Assembly: GCA_050298035.1 (NCBI GenBank)
Contig: JBNKTK010000117.1
Location: 1 to 11,456 of the forward strand
Length of the DNA stretch: 11,456 nucleotides
DNA from: Gaoshiqia sp050298035
GTDB taxonomy: Bacteria > Bacteroidota > Bacteroidia > Bacteroidales > Prolixibacteraceae
Reading direction: 5' to 3'
Shown here piece by piece: positions 1 to 8,194 of the stretch. The notes beneath the pieces are model-generated. The model had not been told where the DNA came from, made no database searches, and worked only from the letters and a program-made list of their open reading frames with translations. Made by a program: the position numbers and the translations under genes. How positions within the stretch are numbered: position 1 is the stretch's first letter; each line of letters begins with the position of its first letter.

Positions 1-3000
1 AGCAGTCAACGTGTGTTTTCGATTGTTGAAGATGAGGACGGTGCCATGTGGATGGCCACGAAAGTAGGAATTGACCGCTATAACGGCAGCGCAGTAAAAA
101 GCTATACCTTGTCGGGCAATTTTTATTACGGCGACATGGGTGGGCGCACACTTCGTTTGCTGTATGACAAACAATACGGACTGTGGGCATACGACAATAC
201 CGGGAGAATCTATCGTTATTCGGTACAGAATGACAGTTTTGAACAATACCTCTATTTGGCCCAATTCATCAAAGAAGAAATCATATTAAACAAACTGTGC
301 CTGGATCAGGACGGAACCTTATGGTTTGGACTGAGCAAAGGGCTATACAAGAAAGATGCTGATGAACCTATCACTTCGGTCATACGCGGACAATATATCA
401 ATGACATTCTATCCACCGGCGAATCGCTTTTTGTTGGTACATCCACTGGGGTGTTACAACTTTCGTATTCCCAATTAGACAAAGCACATTGGCTGATAAC
501 AGGGAAGGATGTACAGACGCTATTCCACAGCGCAACCGGAAATGAACTTTGGATAGGGACTTTCAACAATGGCCTGTGGGTGATGGACTTAAAAACTTCT
601 GCCCTGCTCCCTCTGAAAGAACAGAGTTCCGGTTTTCGATACCCGATAAGAGCGATTACAAGCTATGACTCGCATACCTTATTGGTAGGAATAGATGGAG
701 GAGGTGTGTACGCAGTCGATCTGGACTCGAAAAAGTACCATCTGCTGATGAGTACAGAAGACAGTACCGACATTTTCTTACCGGGCAACGGGATCTATGC
801 CGTCACCAAAGACCACCAGGGAAACATCTGGATAGGAAGTTACACCGGAGGGGTATCCGTTGCCATTCTATTGAAATACCCGATTACGATATTAACACAT
901 CAAAGGGGGAATCCGCAATCATTGGCAAATAACAATATCAATAATATCGAAGAGGATGCCAATGGAAACCTGTGGTTTGCCACCGACTTCGGAATCAGCA
1001 TCCGCGATAAATCTTCGCATTTGTGGAGTCACGAGTTAAAGGGTGTTGTAGTAGTTGCCTTGTGCAAAGGGGAAAATGGCTCAGTATGGGCAGGTACTTA
1101 CGGAGACGGCATCTACCTTCTGAACAGCCGGAAACAGGTCGTCCGCCATCTTACCAAACAGCAGGGAGGACTTACAACAAACTATGTTTTTTCGCTCAAA
1201 CAAGATACAGACGGGAACTTATGGGTGGGAGGCCTGGATGGGCAACTGCTGATGATGAATAAACAGGGACGCCCCGAACGAACATACGATATTAAGTGGA
1301 TTCATTCCATAGAGGAGGTAAACAATGACCAAATAGCCGCAGCCACGGTGAATGGGTTCTGCCTGGTGAACAAACGCACCGGAGAAATCCAACGCTATGC
1401 AACCTCTCAGGAATATCACGAACAAAATGTCAGTGCCTATATCATATCCATGCTTTTTAATGGCGACAGCACGGTCTGGTTGGGGACCGAAGGGGGTGGG
1501 CTAAACCTGTATGATATGCGAACCCGAAAGTCAAGGATATTTACCACGCAGGAAGGGCTGCCATCCAACGACGTATACAGCCTGCAACAAGATGCCAGAG
1601 GACGTCTGTGGATAAGTACGGGGAAAGGGCTTGCGCTAATCGAAAACTTCCAGGTATCGAACCTCAATTACGTGGGCGACATCGACAAAGAATATAACAA
1701 ATCCTCATTCGCCCGGCTGACAGACGGGAAATTTGCCTATGGCAGCACGAACGGCGTTGTCTTAGTTACCCCCGACGCGATAAGCATGACAAACTATCAG
1801 GCCCAATTGAGATTTACCGGCTTGACCATAGACTACCTGCCCGCTGAGGAAGAAAAGCGTTTACGTCCTGCAATCTATGACATGCTGGCTAAAGGCATGA
1901 TCGAACTTGACTACAAGCACAACTCATTCACAGTCACCTTCGAGTCGATCAATTACCGCTTTCAGCGTGACATCACCTACCAGTATATTTTAGAAGGATA
2001 CGAAAAATCATGGAGTAGCTTATCGCCCAATGGCATGGTGAGGTACACCAATGTATCTCCGGGCTCTTATCTCCTCAAAGTGCGCAGCTTGCGACGGAAT
2101 AACGGAAAAATTATATCTGAAAAAACACTTGTATTGAAAGTCGCTCAACCCTGGTGGAATTCGTGGTGGGCATGGGCGATTTACATTTGCGTCGCGGGTA
2201 TCGTCATTTCTTTTATCTGGCGTTACAAAAGCAATCAGCTTCAGAAACGCTACGATGAGGACAAAATCAGGTTCTTTATTGATACGGCACATGACATCAG
2301 GACACCTGTAACGCTTGTTATGGCGCCTTTGGATGATCTCTATAATGAGAAGGGGCTCTCGGATAAAGCCCATTACCTTTTGGAACTGGCGCGTAGCAAT
2401 ACAAATAAGCTCTATACACTCATCACTCAGTTACTCGAATTTGAAAAAGTAGATACCCACAAGCAACAGCCTGTATTAAGCCCGTTAAACCTCAACGACA
2501 TCCTTGCAGAGGAGATTGCCGGTTTCCAGCCATTGTGCGACAAGAAACAATTGCACTTAAGTCTTTCGTTGCCCGATGAAAACGTTTACGTTATGGCAGA
2601 CATGCATATCGTCGAGATACTGCTGGACAATCTTGTTTCCAATGCCTGCAAGTACACGATGCCGCAAGGTGATGTCCGCATCAGTTTAAATTACACGAAA
2701 CGAAAAGCCATTATAGAAATCAAAGACAGCGGCATTGGTATTCCGAAAAAGGCAAAAAAGCACCTGTTTACGGATGTTTACAGAGCCGAGAATACGCGAA
2801 AATTGAACGAAGTCGGAACCGGATTCGGCCTCTTACAGGCACGCCGGATAATAAAAATACTGCACGGAAAGATCACCTTTCAATCCGAGGAAAACAAAGG
2901 GAGCACCTTTACGGTAACGTTGCCAAGAACCTATGCCGTGCCCAAAGTTGTGTCCAAGCGGACTGTTACTCAAAGAGAAGTCTTGTTCTCCGGAACGACC

Positions 3001-3894
3001 GATGTTGCCAAACAAGAAGTGAGCAAGACCAGGAACATAAGTCGGCAAACAGGAAAAAATACGCTGCTTATCGTAGAAGATCATGAGGCGCTGCGCTATT
3101 ACCTGCGTAAAACTTTCGAGTACGACTACCAGGTGGTTGACGTTTCTGATGGACAGGAAGCACTCTCATATCTCTCAAATGAATACCCAGATCTGATACT
3201 ATCCGATGTTATGATGCCGGGTATACAAGGGGATGAGCTTTGCAGACTGGTCAAAGAAAATCCGGACACCGCGGGCATACCCTTCATTCTGCTTACCGCA
3301 AAAGTTAATCATGATGCCACTGTTGAAGGACTAAAGAAAGGTGCAGACGACTATATTTCCAAGCCTTTCAGTACCGAGATTCTAAAACTGAAAGTACAGA
3401 GCCTGATTGCCAATCGAAACAGGCAACGGGATTTTTTCATGCGGCAAGCTCTTTTACAAGTTGAAGCAGAGAAAGGACGCCTGAACAATAACGATAACCC
3501 GGACTTATCAGCCAAAACCAACGACAATCAAACGGATGAACCGGCTTCGGATATGCTGCCGGAAAGTGATCGTCAATTTATTATACGAGCAACCCAACTT
3601 GTCATCGGGAACTTGAGCAACGTTGATTTCAATATTAACACGCTGTGCCAGGAAATGGCCATGAGCCGGACGCTCTTTTACAGCCGCCTTAAATCGCTGA
3701 CCGGGAAAGGGCCACAAGAGTTTATACGCATCATCCGGCTTCAGAAAGCAGCCGAATTATTGAAAGAAGGCAGAAACGTGACAGAAGTTGCGACAGACAC
3801 CGGATTTGTAAATACGAAATATTTTAGTTCGTTGTTCAAGAAACAATTTGGCGTTCAACCCAGCAAATACAATCAATCCGATTCAGCTTCATAA
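1..3894 (+). CDS. Hybrid two-component system sensor/regulator (HTCS), 5'-truncated by window edge
   Basis: Inner-membrane one-protein two-component regulator that senses a glycan fragment in the periplasm and activates the adjacent PUL. The frame is open from base 1, so the start codon, signal peptide and perhaps 40-50 residues are missing; the GTG at 13 is internal (it encodes the V of blade 1). Counting residues from base 1 (1297 aa visible): 14 Reg_prop-type blades at about 5-595, with recurring 'DxxGxLWxGT' and 'GLxxxD' signatures, enough for two seven-bladed propellers; Y_Y_Y domain about 640-702; one membrane helix about 717-742, tryptophan-rich at its periplasmic edge; HisKA with phospho-acceptor H764 in 'AHDIRTP'; HATPase_c about 864-977 with N881, D909 ('DSGIGI') and 'GTGFGL' 939-944; receiver about 1020-1138 with acidic pair E1026/D1027, phospho-acceptor D1069 ('SDVMMPG'), T1099 and K1121; AraC-type helix-turn-helix about 1191-1295. 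All catalytic residues are present, so the kinase should be active. Ligand identity (a beta-glucan oligosaccharide) is inferred only from the neighbouring GH16. Confidence 0.97.
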   Translation, partial: SSQRVFSIVEDEDGAMWMATKVGIDRYNGSAVKSYTLSGNFYYGDMGGRTLRLLYDKQYGLWAYDNTGRIYRYSVQNDSFEQYLYLAQFIKEEIILNKLCLDQDGTLWFGLSKGLYKKDADEPITSVIRGQYINDILSTGESLFVGTSTGVLQLSYSQLDKAHWLITGKDVQTLFHSATGNELWIGTFNNGLWVMDLKTSALLPLKEQSSGFRYPIRAITSYDSHTLLVGIDGGGVYAVDLDSKKYHLLMSTEDSTDIFLPGNGIYAVTKDHQGNIWIGSYTGGVSVAILLKYPITILTHQRGNPQSLANNNINNIEEDANGNLWFATDFGISIRDKSSHLWSHELKGVVVVALCKGENGSVWAGTYGDGIYLLNSRKQVVRHLTKQQGGLTTNYVFSLKQDTDGNLWVGGLDGQLLMMNKQGRPERTYDIKWIHSIEEVNNDQIAAATVNGFCLVNKRTGEIQRYATSQEYHEQNVSAYIISMLFNGDSTVWLGTEGGGLNLYDMRTRKSRIFTTQEGLPSNDVYSLQQDARGRLWISTGKGLALIENFQVSNLNYVGDIDKEYNKSSFARLTDGKFAYGSTNGVVLVTPDAISMTNYQAQLRFTGLTIDYLPAEEEKRLRPAIYDMLAKGMIELDYKHNSFTVTFESINYRFQRDITYQYILEGYEKSWSSLSPNGMVRYTNVSPGSYLLKVRSLRRNNGKIISEKTLVLKVAQPWWNSWWAWAIYICVAGIVISFIWRYKSNQLQKRYDEDKIRFFIDTAHDIRTPVTLVMAPLDDLYNEKGLSDKAHYLLELARSNTNKLYTLITQLLEFEKVDTHKQQPVLSPLNLNDILAEEIAGFQPLCDKKQLHLSLSLPDENVYVMADMHIVEILLDNLVSNACKYTMPQGDVRISLNYTKRKAIIEIKDSGIGIPKKAKKHLFTDVYRAENTRKLNEVGTGFGLLQARRIIKILHGKITFQSEENKGSTFTVTLPRTYAVPKVVSKRTVTQREVLFSGTTDVAKQEVSKTRNISRQTGKNTLLIVEDHEALRYYLRKTFEYDYQVVDVSDGQEALSYLSNEYPDLILSDVMMPGIQGDELCRLVKENPDTAGIPFILLTAKVNHDATVEGLKKGADDYISKPFSTEILKLKVQSLIANRNRQRDFFMRQALLQVEAEKGRLNNNDNPDLSAKTNDNQTDEPASDMLPESDRQFIIRATQLVIGNLSNVDFNINTLCQEMAMSRTLFYSRLKSLTGKGPQEFIRIIRLQKAAELLKEGRNVTEVATDTGFVNTKYFSSLFKKQFGVQPSKYNQSDSAS

Positions 3895-3897
3895 CCG

Positions 3898-3950
3898 ATT
3901 TGTCTGGAGCATGATAGAAAAATTGTCTGAAATCAAACCTTATTTGTCAG
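3898..3950 (+). promoter_or_regulatory. Three phased direct repeats, candidate HTCS operator
   Basis: Three near-copies of a 9-base word lie just after the HTCS stop codon: atttgtctg at 3898-3906, aattgtctg at 3921-3929 and atttgtcag at 3942-3950. Start-to-start spacings are 23 and 21 bases, about two helical turns, so all copies would face the same side of the DNA. AraC-family regulators commonly bind direct repeats with this phasing, and the cluster sits upstream of the only plausible promoter position for the GH16-SusCD operon. Assignment to the adjacent HTCS is inference; short A/T-rich repeats can arise by chance. Confidence 0.35.
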
Positions 3951-3994
3951 CTATCTGCCCATCGTTTTTACCTGCTATTCGCATTTTCACGCCG

Positions 3995-4002
3995 GACTTT
4001 TG
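3995..4002 (+). promoter_or_regulatory. Candidate Bacteroidota -7 element for the GH16-susCD operon
   Basis: The octamer gacttttg matches the Bacteroidota -7 consensus TAnnTTTG at five of six fixed positions (first T is G). No TTTG -33 box is found at the usual 19-21 base spacing; the nearest is a T-run at 3965-3969. A poor -33 is compatible with a promoter that depends on an activator. A start site about 7 bases downstream would leave a leader of roughly 110 bases before the GH16 ATG and place the direct repeats at about -60 to -110. The element overlaps a small palindrome, cttttg-ag-caaaag (3997-4010), which could be a binding site or a hairpin. Weak call from one sequence. Confidence 0.25.
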
Positions 4003-4032
4003 AGCAAAAGGCCGACCAAAAGAAAAGTAATG

Positions 4033-4070
4033 ATCTTCCGAATGCACCTCCGGAAGATGTTTATTTCCGG
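4033..4070 (+). other. Two overlapping, mutually exclusive hairpins in the GH16 leader (terminator- or attenuator-like)
   Basis: Hairpin A has a perfect 8-bp stem: atcttccg (4033-4040) with cggaagat (4051-4058), a 10-base loop, then a T-rich tail gtttattt (4059-4066). Hairpin B has a perfect 6-bp stem: ccggaa (4050-4055) with ttccgg (4065-4070) and a 9-base loop. Both need bases 4051-4055, so only one can form at a time. Hairpin A alone could be a modest intrinsic terminator for the HTCS transcript. If transcription of the next operon starts upstream, near 4009, the pair resembles a terminator/antiterminator switch. The stems are seen directly; the function is inferred. Confidence 0.4.
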
Positions 4071-4119
4071 CCGTACTCAAAATAGCCAAAGAAATAAGTT
4101 CAACCTAAACATTTGTAAT

Positions 4120-4944
4120 ATGAAAAAACCAACAGTCTTACTACTGTTATTAATGTGTTTAATGCAACAATCCTGCTCATCAAACGATGATGTGGATGCA
4201 GGAGAACAAGGGAGTTTCTTTTTCAAAGACGATTTTGAAACTTTCGATGGAAACATTTGGACGAAAGAAGTACACGAAGCCGGCTGGGTAAACCAGGAAC
4301 TGCAAGCCTACGATGCAGCACATGTTTCGGTGGGTACAGACGACGGTAAATCGGTGCTGATTTTAACGGCCGAACGCAAAGGCAATAAAATCTACTCCGG
4401 ACGTGTAAATACCGAAGGAAAAAAGAACTTCAAATACAGAAAGATAGAGGCAAGCATTAAGCTTCCCAAAACAGGCAACGGCCTTTGGCCCGCGTTCTGG
4501 ATGATGGGCGACAACGGAAAGTCCTGGCCGCAATGTGGAGAAATTGATATTATGGAGATGGGCGAACGTAACGGAATTGCCGGAGCTACAACCGAAACAT
4601 TCCTGAACACAGCCATCCACTACGGAACCGATGCCGGAACAGGACATCAGCAAGAATACCAGGCTTCAAACTTCCCCCACAGTTTACAGGACGGCCAATA
4701 TCATGTCTACACCTTAGACTGGAGCGAAAATAGTTTGACAGTATCGGTTGATAATATAGAATTTCATTCGTTCGACATTAGCGAAACCAGCGGACGCTCT
4801 GCGTATTTCCAGGACAACTTCTTCATTCTATTTAATCTTGCTGTAGGTGGTTCTTTTACCGGCATCACCGACATAAACGAAATTACGGCTTTAAAAGACG
4901 GTGAAAAAGTGAACATGTATATTGACTGGGTGAAAATCTATTAA
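4120..4944 (+). CDS. GH16 family endo-beta-1,3(4)-glucanase (laminarinase-type), surface lipoprotein
   Basis: Retaining endo-glucanase predicted to cut beta-1,3-glucan or mixed-linkage glucan at the cell surface. The 274-residue product starts with a lipoprotein signal (MKK, a leucine-rich core, then C19). The lipobox is relaxed (Q-Q-S-C, with Q at -3), and the sequence after the cysteine, SSNDDVD, is acidic as in surface-exported Bacteroidota lipoproteins. The single GH16 domain spans about 33-274. The active-site motif 'GEIDIMEM' carries nucleophile E141, D143 and acid/base E146 in the six-residue form typical of laminarinases rather than the lichenase form. Other family marks are 'GLWPAFWMMG' before the motif, 'HVYTLDWS' and 'NLAVGGSFTG' after it, and a C-terminal 'YIDWVKIY'. 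No carbohydrate-binding module is attached. I chose ATG 4120 because the signal peptide begins there; the frame stays open upstream to a TTG at 4000, with in-frame ATGs at 4030, 4042 and 4057, but those starts would prepend a long basic stretch. It is the first gene of the operon, 17 bases before susC. Exact linkage specificity cannot be read from the sequence. Confidence 0.95.
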   Translation: MKKPTVLLLLLMCLMQQSCSSNDDVDAGEQGSFFFKDDFETFDGNIWTKEVHEAGWVNQELQAYDAAHVSVGTDDGKSVLILTAERKGNKIYSGRVNTEGKKNFKYRKIEASIKLPKTGNGLWPAFWMMGDNGKSWPQCGEIDIMEMGERNGIAGATTETFLNTAIHYGTDAGTGHQQEYQASNFPHSLQDGQYHVYTLDWSENSLTVSVDNIEFHSFDISETSGRSAYFQDNFFILFNLAVGGSFTGITDINEITALKDGEKVNMYIDWVKIY

Positions 4945-4961
4945 TCTTAACTATAAATCCT

Positions 4962-7900
4962 ATGAAAATAAAAGCGTACAAATACATATTGTTTTGCGGA
5001 CTATTATCTGCCTGCCTTTTCGGAAGCGTGTTCCAAATGAAAGCGGCCGGTTTAAATGATTCCGCAACAGAACAACAAGAACTCAAAGTTACAGGAACAG
5101 TGAGGGATGCCTCTGGCTCCATCATTGGAGCAACTGTTGTTGAGAAAGGAGATCTCCGCAACGGGACCATAACCAATGAAGAAGGCAAATTCAGCCTGAA
5201 TGTCCGTCCCGGGGCCATTCTTGTTATCAGTTATATCGGTTATAGAACCCAGGAAGTAGCGGTTGGTCAACTTCCGCTGGACATTGTTTTGGAAGAAGAC
5301 AACAAAATGGTTAGCGATGTGGTCGTTACAGCACTGGGAATCAAGAGAGAACGCAAAGCACTGGGTTATAATGTGGCCGAAGTAAACGGCGATGCCCTGA
5401 CAAAGGCCAAGGAAACCAATGTCATCAATTCAATGGCAGGTCGTGTACCCGGGCTGGTGGTCAGTCAAACCGCAGGCGGGCCATCCGGATCCACCCGTGT
5501 GCTCCTTCGCGGGAATACCGAAATGACAGGGAATAACCAGCCCCTGTATGTTATCGATGGTGTTCCCCTCGACAACACCAATTACGGTAGTGCCGGTACA
5601 TACGGTGGTTTCGACCTTGGCGATGGCATTTCAGGTATCAACCCCGATGATATCGAAAATATATCTGTGCTCAAAGGTCCTGCTGCTTCCGCTCTTTACG
5701 GCAGCCGCGCCAGCCATGGTGTCATCCTGATCACCACCAAAAAAGCCAACGCCAAGAACAGTTTCGACGTGGAATACAACGGAACGATGACCTTCGATAC
5801 ACAACTTGCCAAATGGAACGACATACAACAGACCTATGGCATGGGCAGCAACGGAACCTACAGCATCGATGCCGTATCCAATACCAATAAAAGTTGGGGT
5901 GCGAAAGCTGACGGAAGTAATTCCCTGAGATATTTTGACGGCGCAGAGCGGCCATACCTCATCATACCTGACAATACCTCGGGCTTTTTCCGTACAGGTC
6001 TTACTGCCAGTAATACGGCCATTATCAGCACAAACAGTGGTAATACCGGCGTGCGCTTTACTTATACCGACATGCGTAACAAAGACATTGTACCAAAAAC
6101 CGATATGAGCCGTGACATCTTTAACCTGCGTGCCAATACATCGCTGGACAAAGTGGATTTTGATTTCAATGTTAACTATACGCATGAGGCCGTAAAAAAT
6201 CGTCCTGCGCTGGGCGACAGCAAGTCGAACATTGGCAAAAACCTGATGACACTGGCCACCACCTACGACCAACGGTGGCTAAAAACCTACCAGGATGAAA
6301 ATGGCGAGTACTCGAACTGGAATGGTATGGATCCCTACAATGTGAATCCCTATTGGGATGTCTATAAAAATTCCAACGACTCGAAGAAAGATCAATTCCG
6401 CTTCAGCGGAAAGGCTATCTGGAATATCAATAAGCATATGAAGTTGCAGGGAACAGCGGGCACCGAACTCAACTGGTTTACTTTCGAAGACTATAAAGCC
6501 CCCACCACGCCCGGTTTTGAAGCAGGACGCCTTCAAACCAGTTCCTTCCAAAACCGGATGTACAATTTTGAGCTACTTGCCCTTTACAACAAAAGCTGGG
6601 AAAATTTCGACCTTAATGCTACCCTTGGGGGGAATCTGTACAAAGTGGATAACAATACCACTGTTATCACTGCTCAGGATATGCAAATTCGCGACGTGGT
6701 GGCGTTGATGAGCTTCAACGAAACCAGCATCGAACTAAACAGTTACCGCAAGCAAATCAACTCAGTCTATGGTGCTGTCAATATGGGTTGGAAACACATG
6801 CTCTATCTTGACGCCACGCTGCGCGGTGACCAGTCATCGACCCTTCCTACCAGCAACAACATCTATGTCTATCCCTCTTTTTCAGGCAGCTTCGTGTTCT
6901 CCCAACTGGCTCAGTTAAAGAAAATCATGCCTTACGGAAAGCTCCGCATGTCGTGGGCCCAGGTAGGTAGCGATACGAACCCCTACCAGTTAGGGCTGGT
7001 GTACACCAAGTCCAAATTTACTTATCCCGGCTACACCATCGGCTATATCAACAACAACACGATTCCAAACAAGGACTTGAAACCGACAATGACCAACTCT
7101 TTTGAGATCGGTCTGGATACAAAATTTCTAAAAAACCGGGTTGGCGTTGATTTTACCTACTATACACAGACCAGTAAAAACCAGATTATGGGCATGGCCA
7201 GTTCCTGGACATCGGGCTACAACTACCGACTGATCAATGCCGGCGAAATTGAGAATAAAGGTATCGAAATAGCACTCAATACACGCCCCATTGAAATCAA
7301 CGACTTCTCCTGGGATTTAAATCTGAATTTCTCGAAGAATAGCAACAAAGTAAAAACGCTCGTCGACGATATGGATATGTTTGAATTGGAAAAAGCTGCC
7401 TGGCTTGATGTTCAGGTGGCAGCCAAGGTCGGCGAGAATTTTGGTTCGATTGTAGGACCTGACTTTAAATACAATGACAATGGAGATATACTCATCGACC
7501 CACAGACTGGTTTGCCTCAATATGACAAGAGCAATCATGTGCTGGGTAATGCTTCCTGGGACTGGACCGGAGGTGCAACTACGACCTTGACTTACAAAAG
7601 ACTGTCGCTTTCAGCAATCTTCGACGTAAAAGTGGGAGCCGACCTCTACTCCATGTCTGCCCGTGCAGCTTATGAATCGGGCAAGAGCAAAGAAACACTT
7701 GCCGGACGTGAGGAATGGTACCGATCTGAAGAACAACGTCAAGCTGCCGGCATCGCCAAAGGCTCTCCCGACTGGACGCCCACAGGAGGGTTTGTCGCTC
7801 CCGGAGTAATTGACAATGGCGACGGCACTTATCGTCCCAACGACATCTACATCAACCCCGAGGAATACTGGATGAGCGTCAGCCGCAATGCACCGTCAAT

Positions 7901-8153
7901 GTTTGTCTTTGACAACTCGTATGTGAAACTACGCGAACTGACGCTGAGTTACAATGTTCCGAAAACCATGTTGAAAAACGTTGTAAAAGGTCTCAACCTC
8001 TCGTTTGTTGCACGCAACCCATTTATCATCTGGAAAAACATTCCGAACATCGATCCGGATTCCAATTACAATAACACGACTGGTATGGGCTTGGAGTGTG
8101 GCTCATTGCCATCGCGCAGAAGCTATGGGTTCAACGTCAATATTAAATTCTAA
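4962..8153 (+). CDS. SusC/RagA-family TonB-linked outer membrane transporter
   Basis: Outer-membrane beta-barrel that imports oligosaccharides with energy from TonB, working as a pair with the SusD-like lipoprotein encoded next. The 1063-residue product has an SPase I-type signal peptide with likely cleavage near A29 ('QMKAAG'), a carboxypeptidase-D regulatory-like beta-sandwich at about 41-113, a TonB box around D119 ('DVVVTALG'), then the plug with the conserved SusC signature at about 175-205 ('RVLLRGN', 'NNQPLYVIDGVPLDN') and 'LKGPAASALYGSRA' at 237-250. The barrel follows to the C-terminal 'NVNIKF', whose terminal phenylalanine is typical of outer-membrane barrels. No STN (anti-sigma signalling) domain is present, which fits control by the HTCS rather than by an ECF sigma/anti-sigma pair. 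'ALGIKRERKALGY' after the TonB box is characteristic of the RagA-like branch. Length is normal and I see no frameshift. Substrate is inferred from the GH16 partner. Confidence 0.97.
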   Translation: MKIKAYKYILFCGLLSACLFGSVFQMKAAGLNDSATEQQELKVTGTVRDASGSIIGATVVEKGDLRNGTITNEEGKFSLNVRPGAILVISYIGYRTQEVAVGQLPLDIVLEEDNKMVSDVVVTALGIKRERKALGYNVAEVNGDALTKAKETNVINSMAGRVPGLVVSQTAGGPSGSTRVLLRGNTEMTGNNQPLYVIDGVPLDNTNYGSAGTYGGFDLGDGISGINPDDIENISVLKGPAASALYGSRASHGVILITTKKANAKNSFDVEYNGTMTFDTQLAKWNDIQQTYGMGSNGTYSIDAVSNTNKSWGAKADGSNSLRYFDGAERPYLIIPDNTSGFFRTGLTASNTAIISTNSGNTGVRFTYTDMRNKDIVPKTDMSRDIFNLRANTSLDKVDFDFNVNYTHEAVKNRPALGDSKSNIGKNLMTLATTYDQRWLKTYQDENGEYSNWNGMDPYNVNPYWDVYKNSNDSKKDQFRFSGKAIWNINKHMKLQGTAGTELNWFTFEDYKAPTTPGFEAGRLQTSSFQNRMYNFELLALYNKSWENFDLNATLGGNLYKVDNNTTVITAQDMQIRDVVALMSFNETSIELNSYRKQINSVYGAVNMGWKHMLYLDATLRGDQSSTLPTSNNIYVYPSFSGSFVFSQLAQLKKIMPYGKLRMSWAQVGSDTNPYQLGLVYTKSKFTYPGYTIGYINNNTIPNKDLKPTMTNSFEIGLDTKFLKNRVGVDFTYYTQTSKNQIMGMASSWTSGYNYRLINAGEIENKGIEIALNTRPIEINDFSWDLNLNFSKNSNKVKTLVDDMDMFELEKAAWLDVQVAAKVGENFGSIVGPDFKYNDNGDILIDPQTGLPQYDKSNHVLGNASWDWTGGATTTLTYKRLSLSAIFDVKVGADLYSMSARAAYESGKSKETLAGREEWYRSEEQRQAAGIAKGSPDWTPTGGFVAPGVIDNGDGTYRPNDIYINPEEYWMSVSRNAPSMFVFDNSYVKLRELTLSYNVPKTMLKNVVKGLNLSFVARNPFIIWKNIPNIDPDSNYNNTTGMGLECGSLPSRRSYGFNVNIKF

Positions 8154-8194
8154 ACGAATTTTAAGTTTAATTCATTCACAAAGAATATAATACA

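Noticed and set aside
13..15. GTG at 13 as the true start of the HTCS gene.
   Set aside because: The frame is open to base 1 and the preceding residues continue the expected lead-in to propeller blade 1. A start here would leave the periplasmic sensor without a signal peptide.
2020..2373. A 117-codon minus-strand frame inside the HTCS gene.
   Set aside because: It lies across the membrane helix and HisKA coding region of the real gene and shows no protein-family features.
4108..4115. aacatttg resembles the -7 consensus TAnnTTTG (first base differs).
   Set aside because: It ends four bases before the GH16 ATG, so transcription would begin inside the gene; no -33 partner is present.
4962..5050. 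Possible lipobox 'LLSAC' in the SusC signal peptide.
   Set aside because: The family is a beta-barrel cleaved by signal peptidase I, and a good SPase I site follows at 'QMKAAG'. The cysteine lies within the hydrophobic core.
5631..6272. A 213-codon open frame on the minus strand inside the SusC gene.
   Set aside because: It is antisense to a well-supported, family-matching gene, has no recognisable domain and no promoter or start context. It is a shadow of the susC codon pattern.
8156..8173. Short inverted repeat gaatt/aattc in the susC-susD gap.
   Set aside because: The stem is only 5 A/T-rich pairs with an 8-base loop and no T-run follows. It is too weak to call a terminator or processing site.
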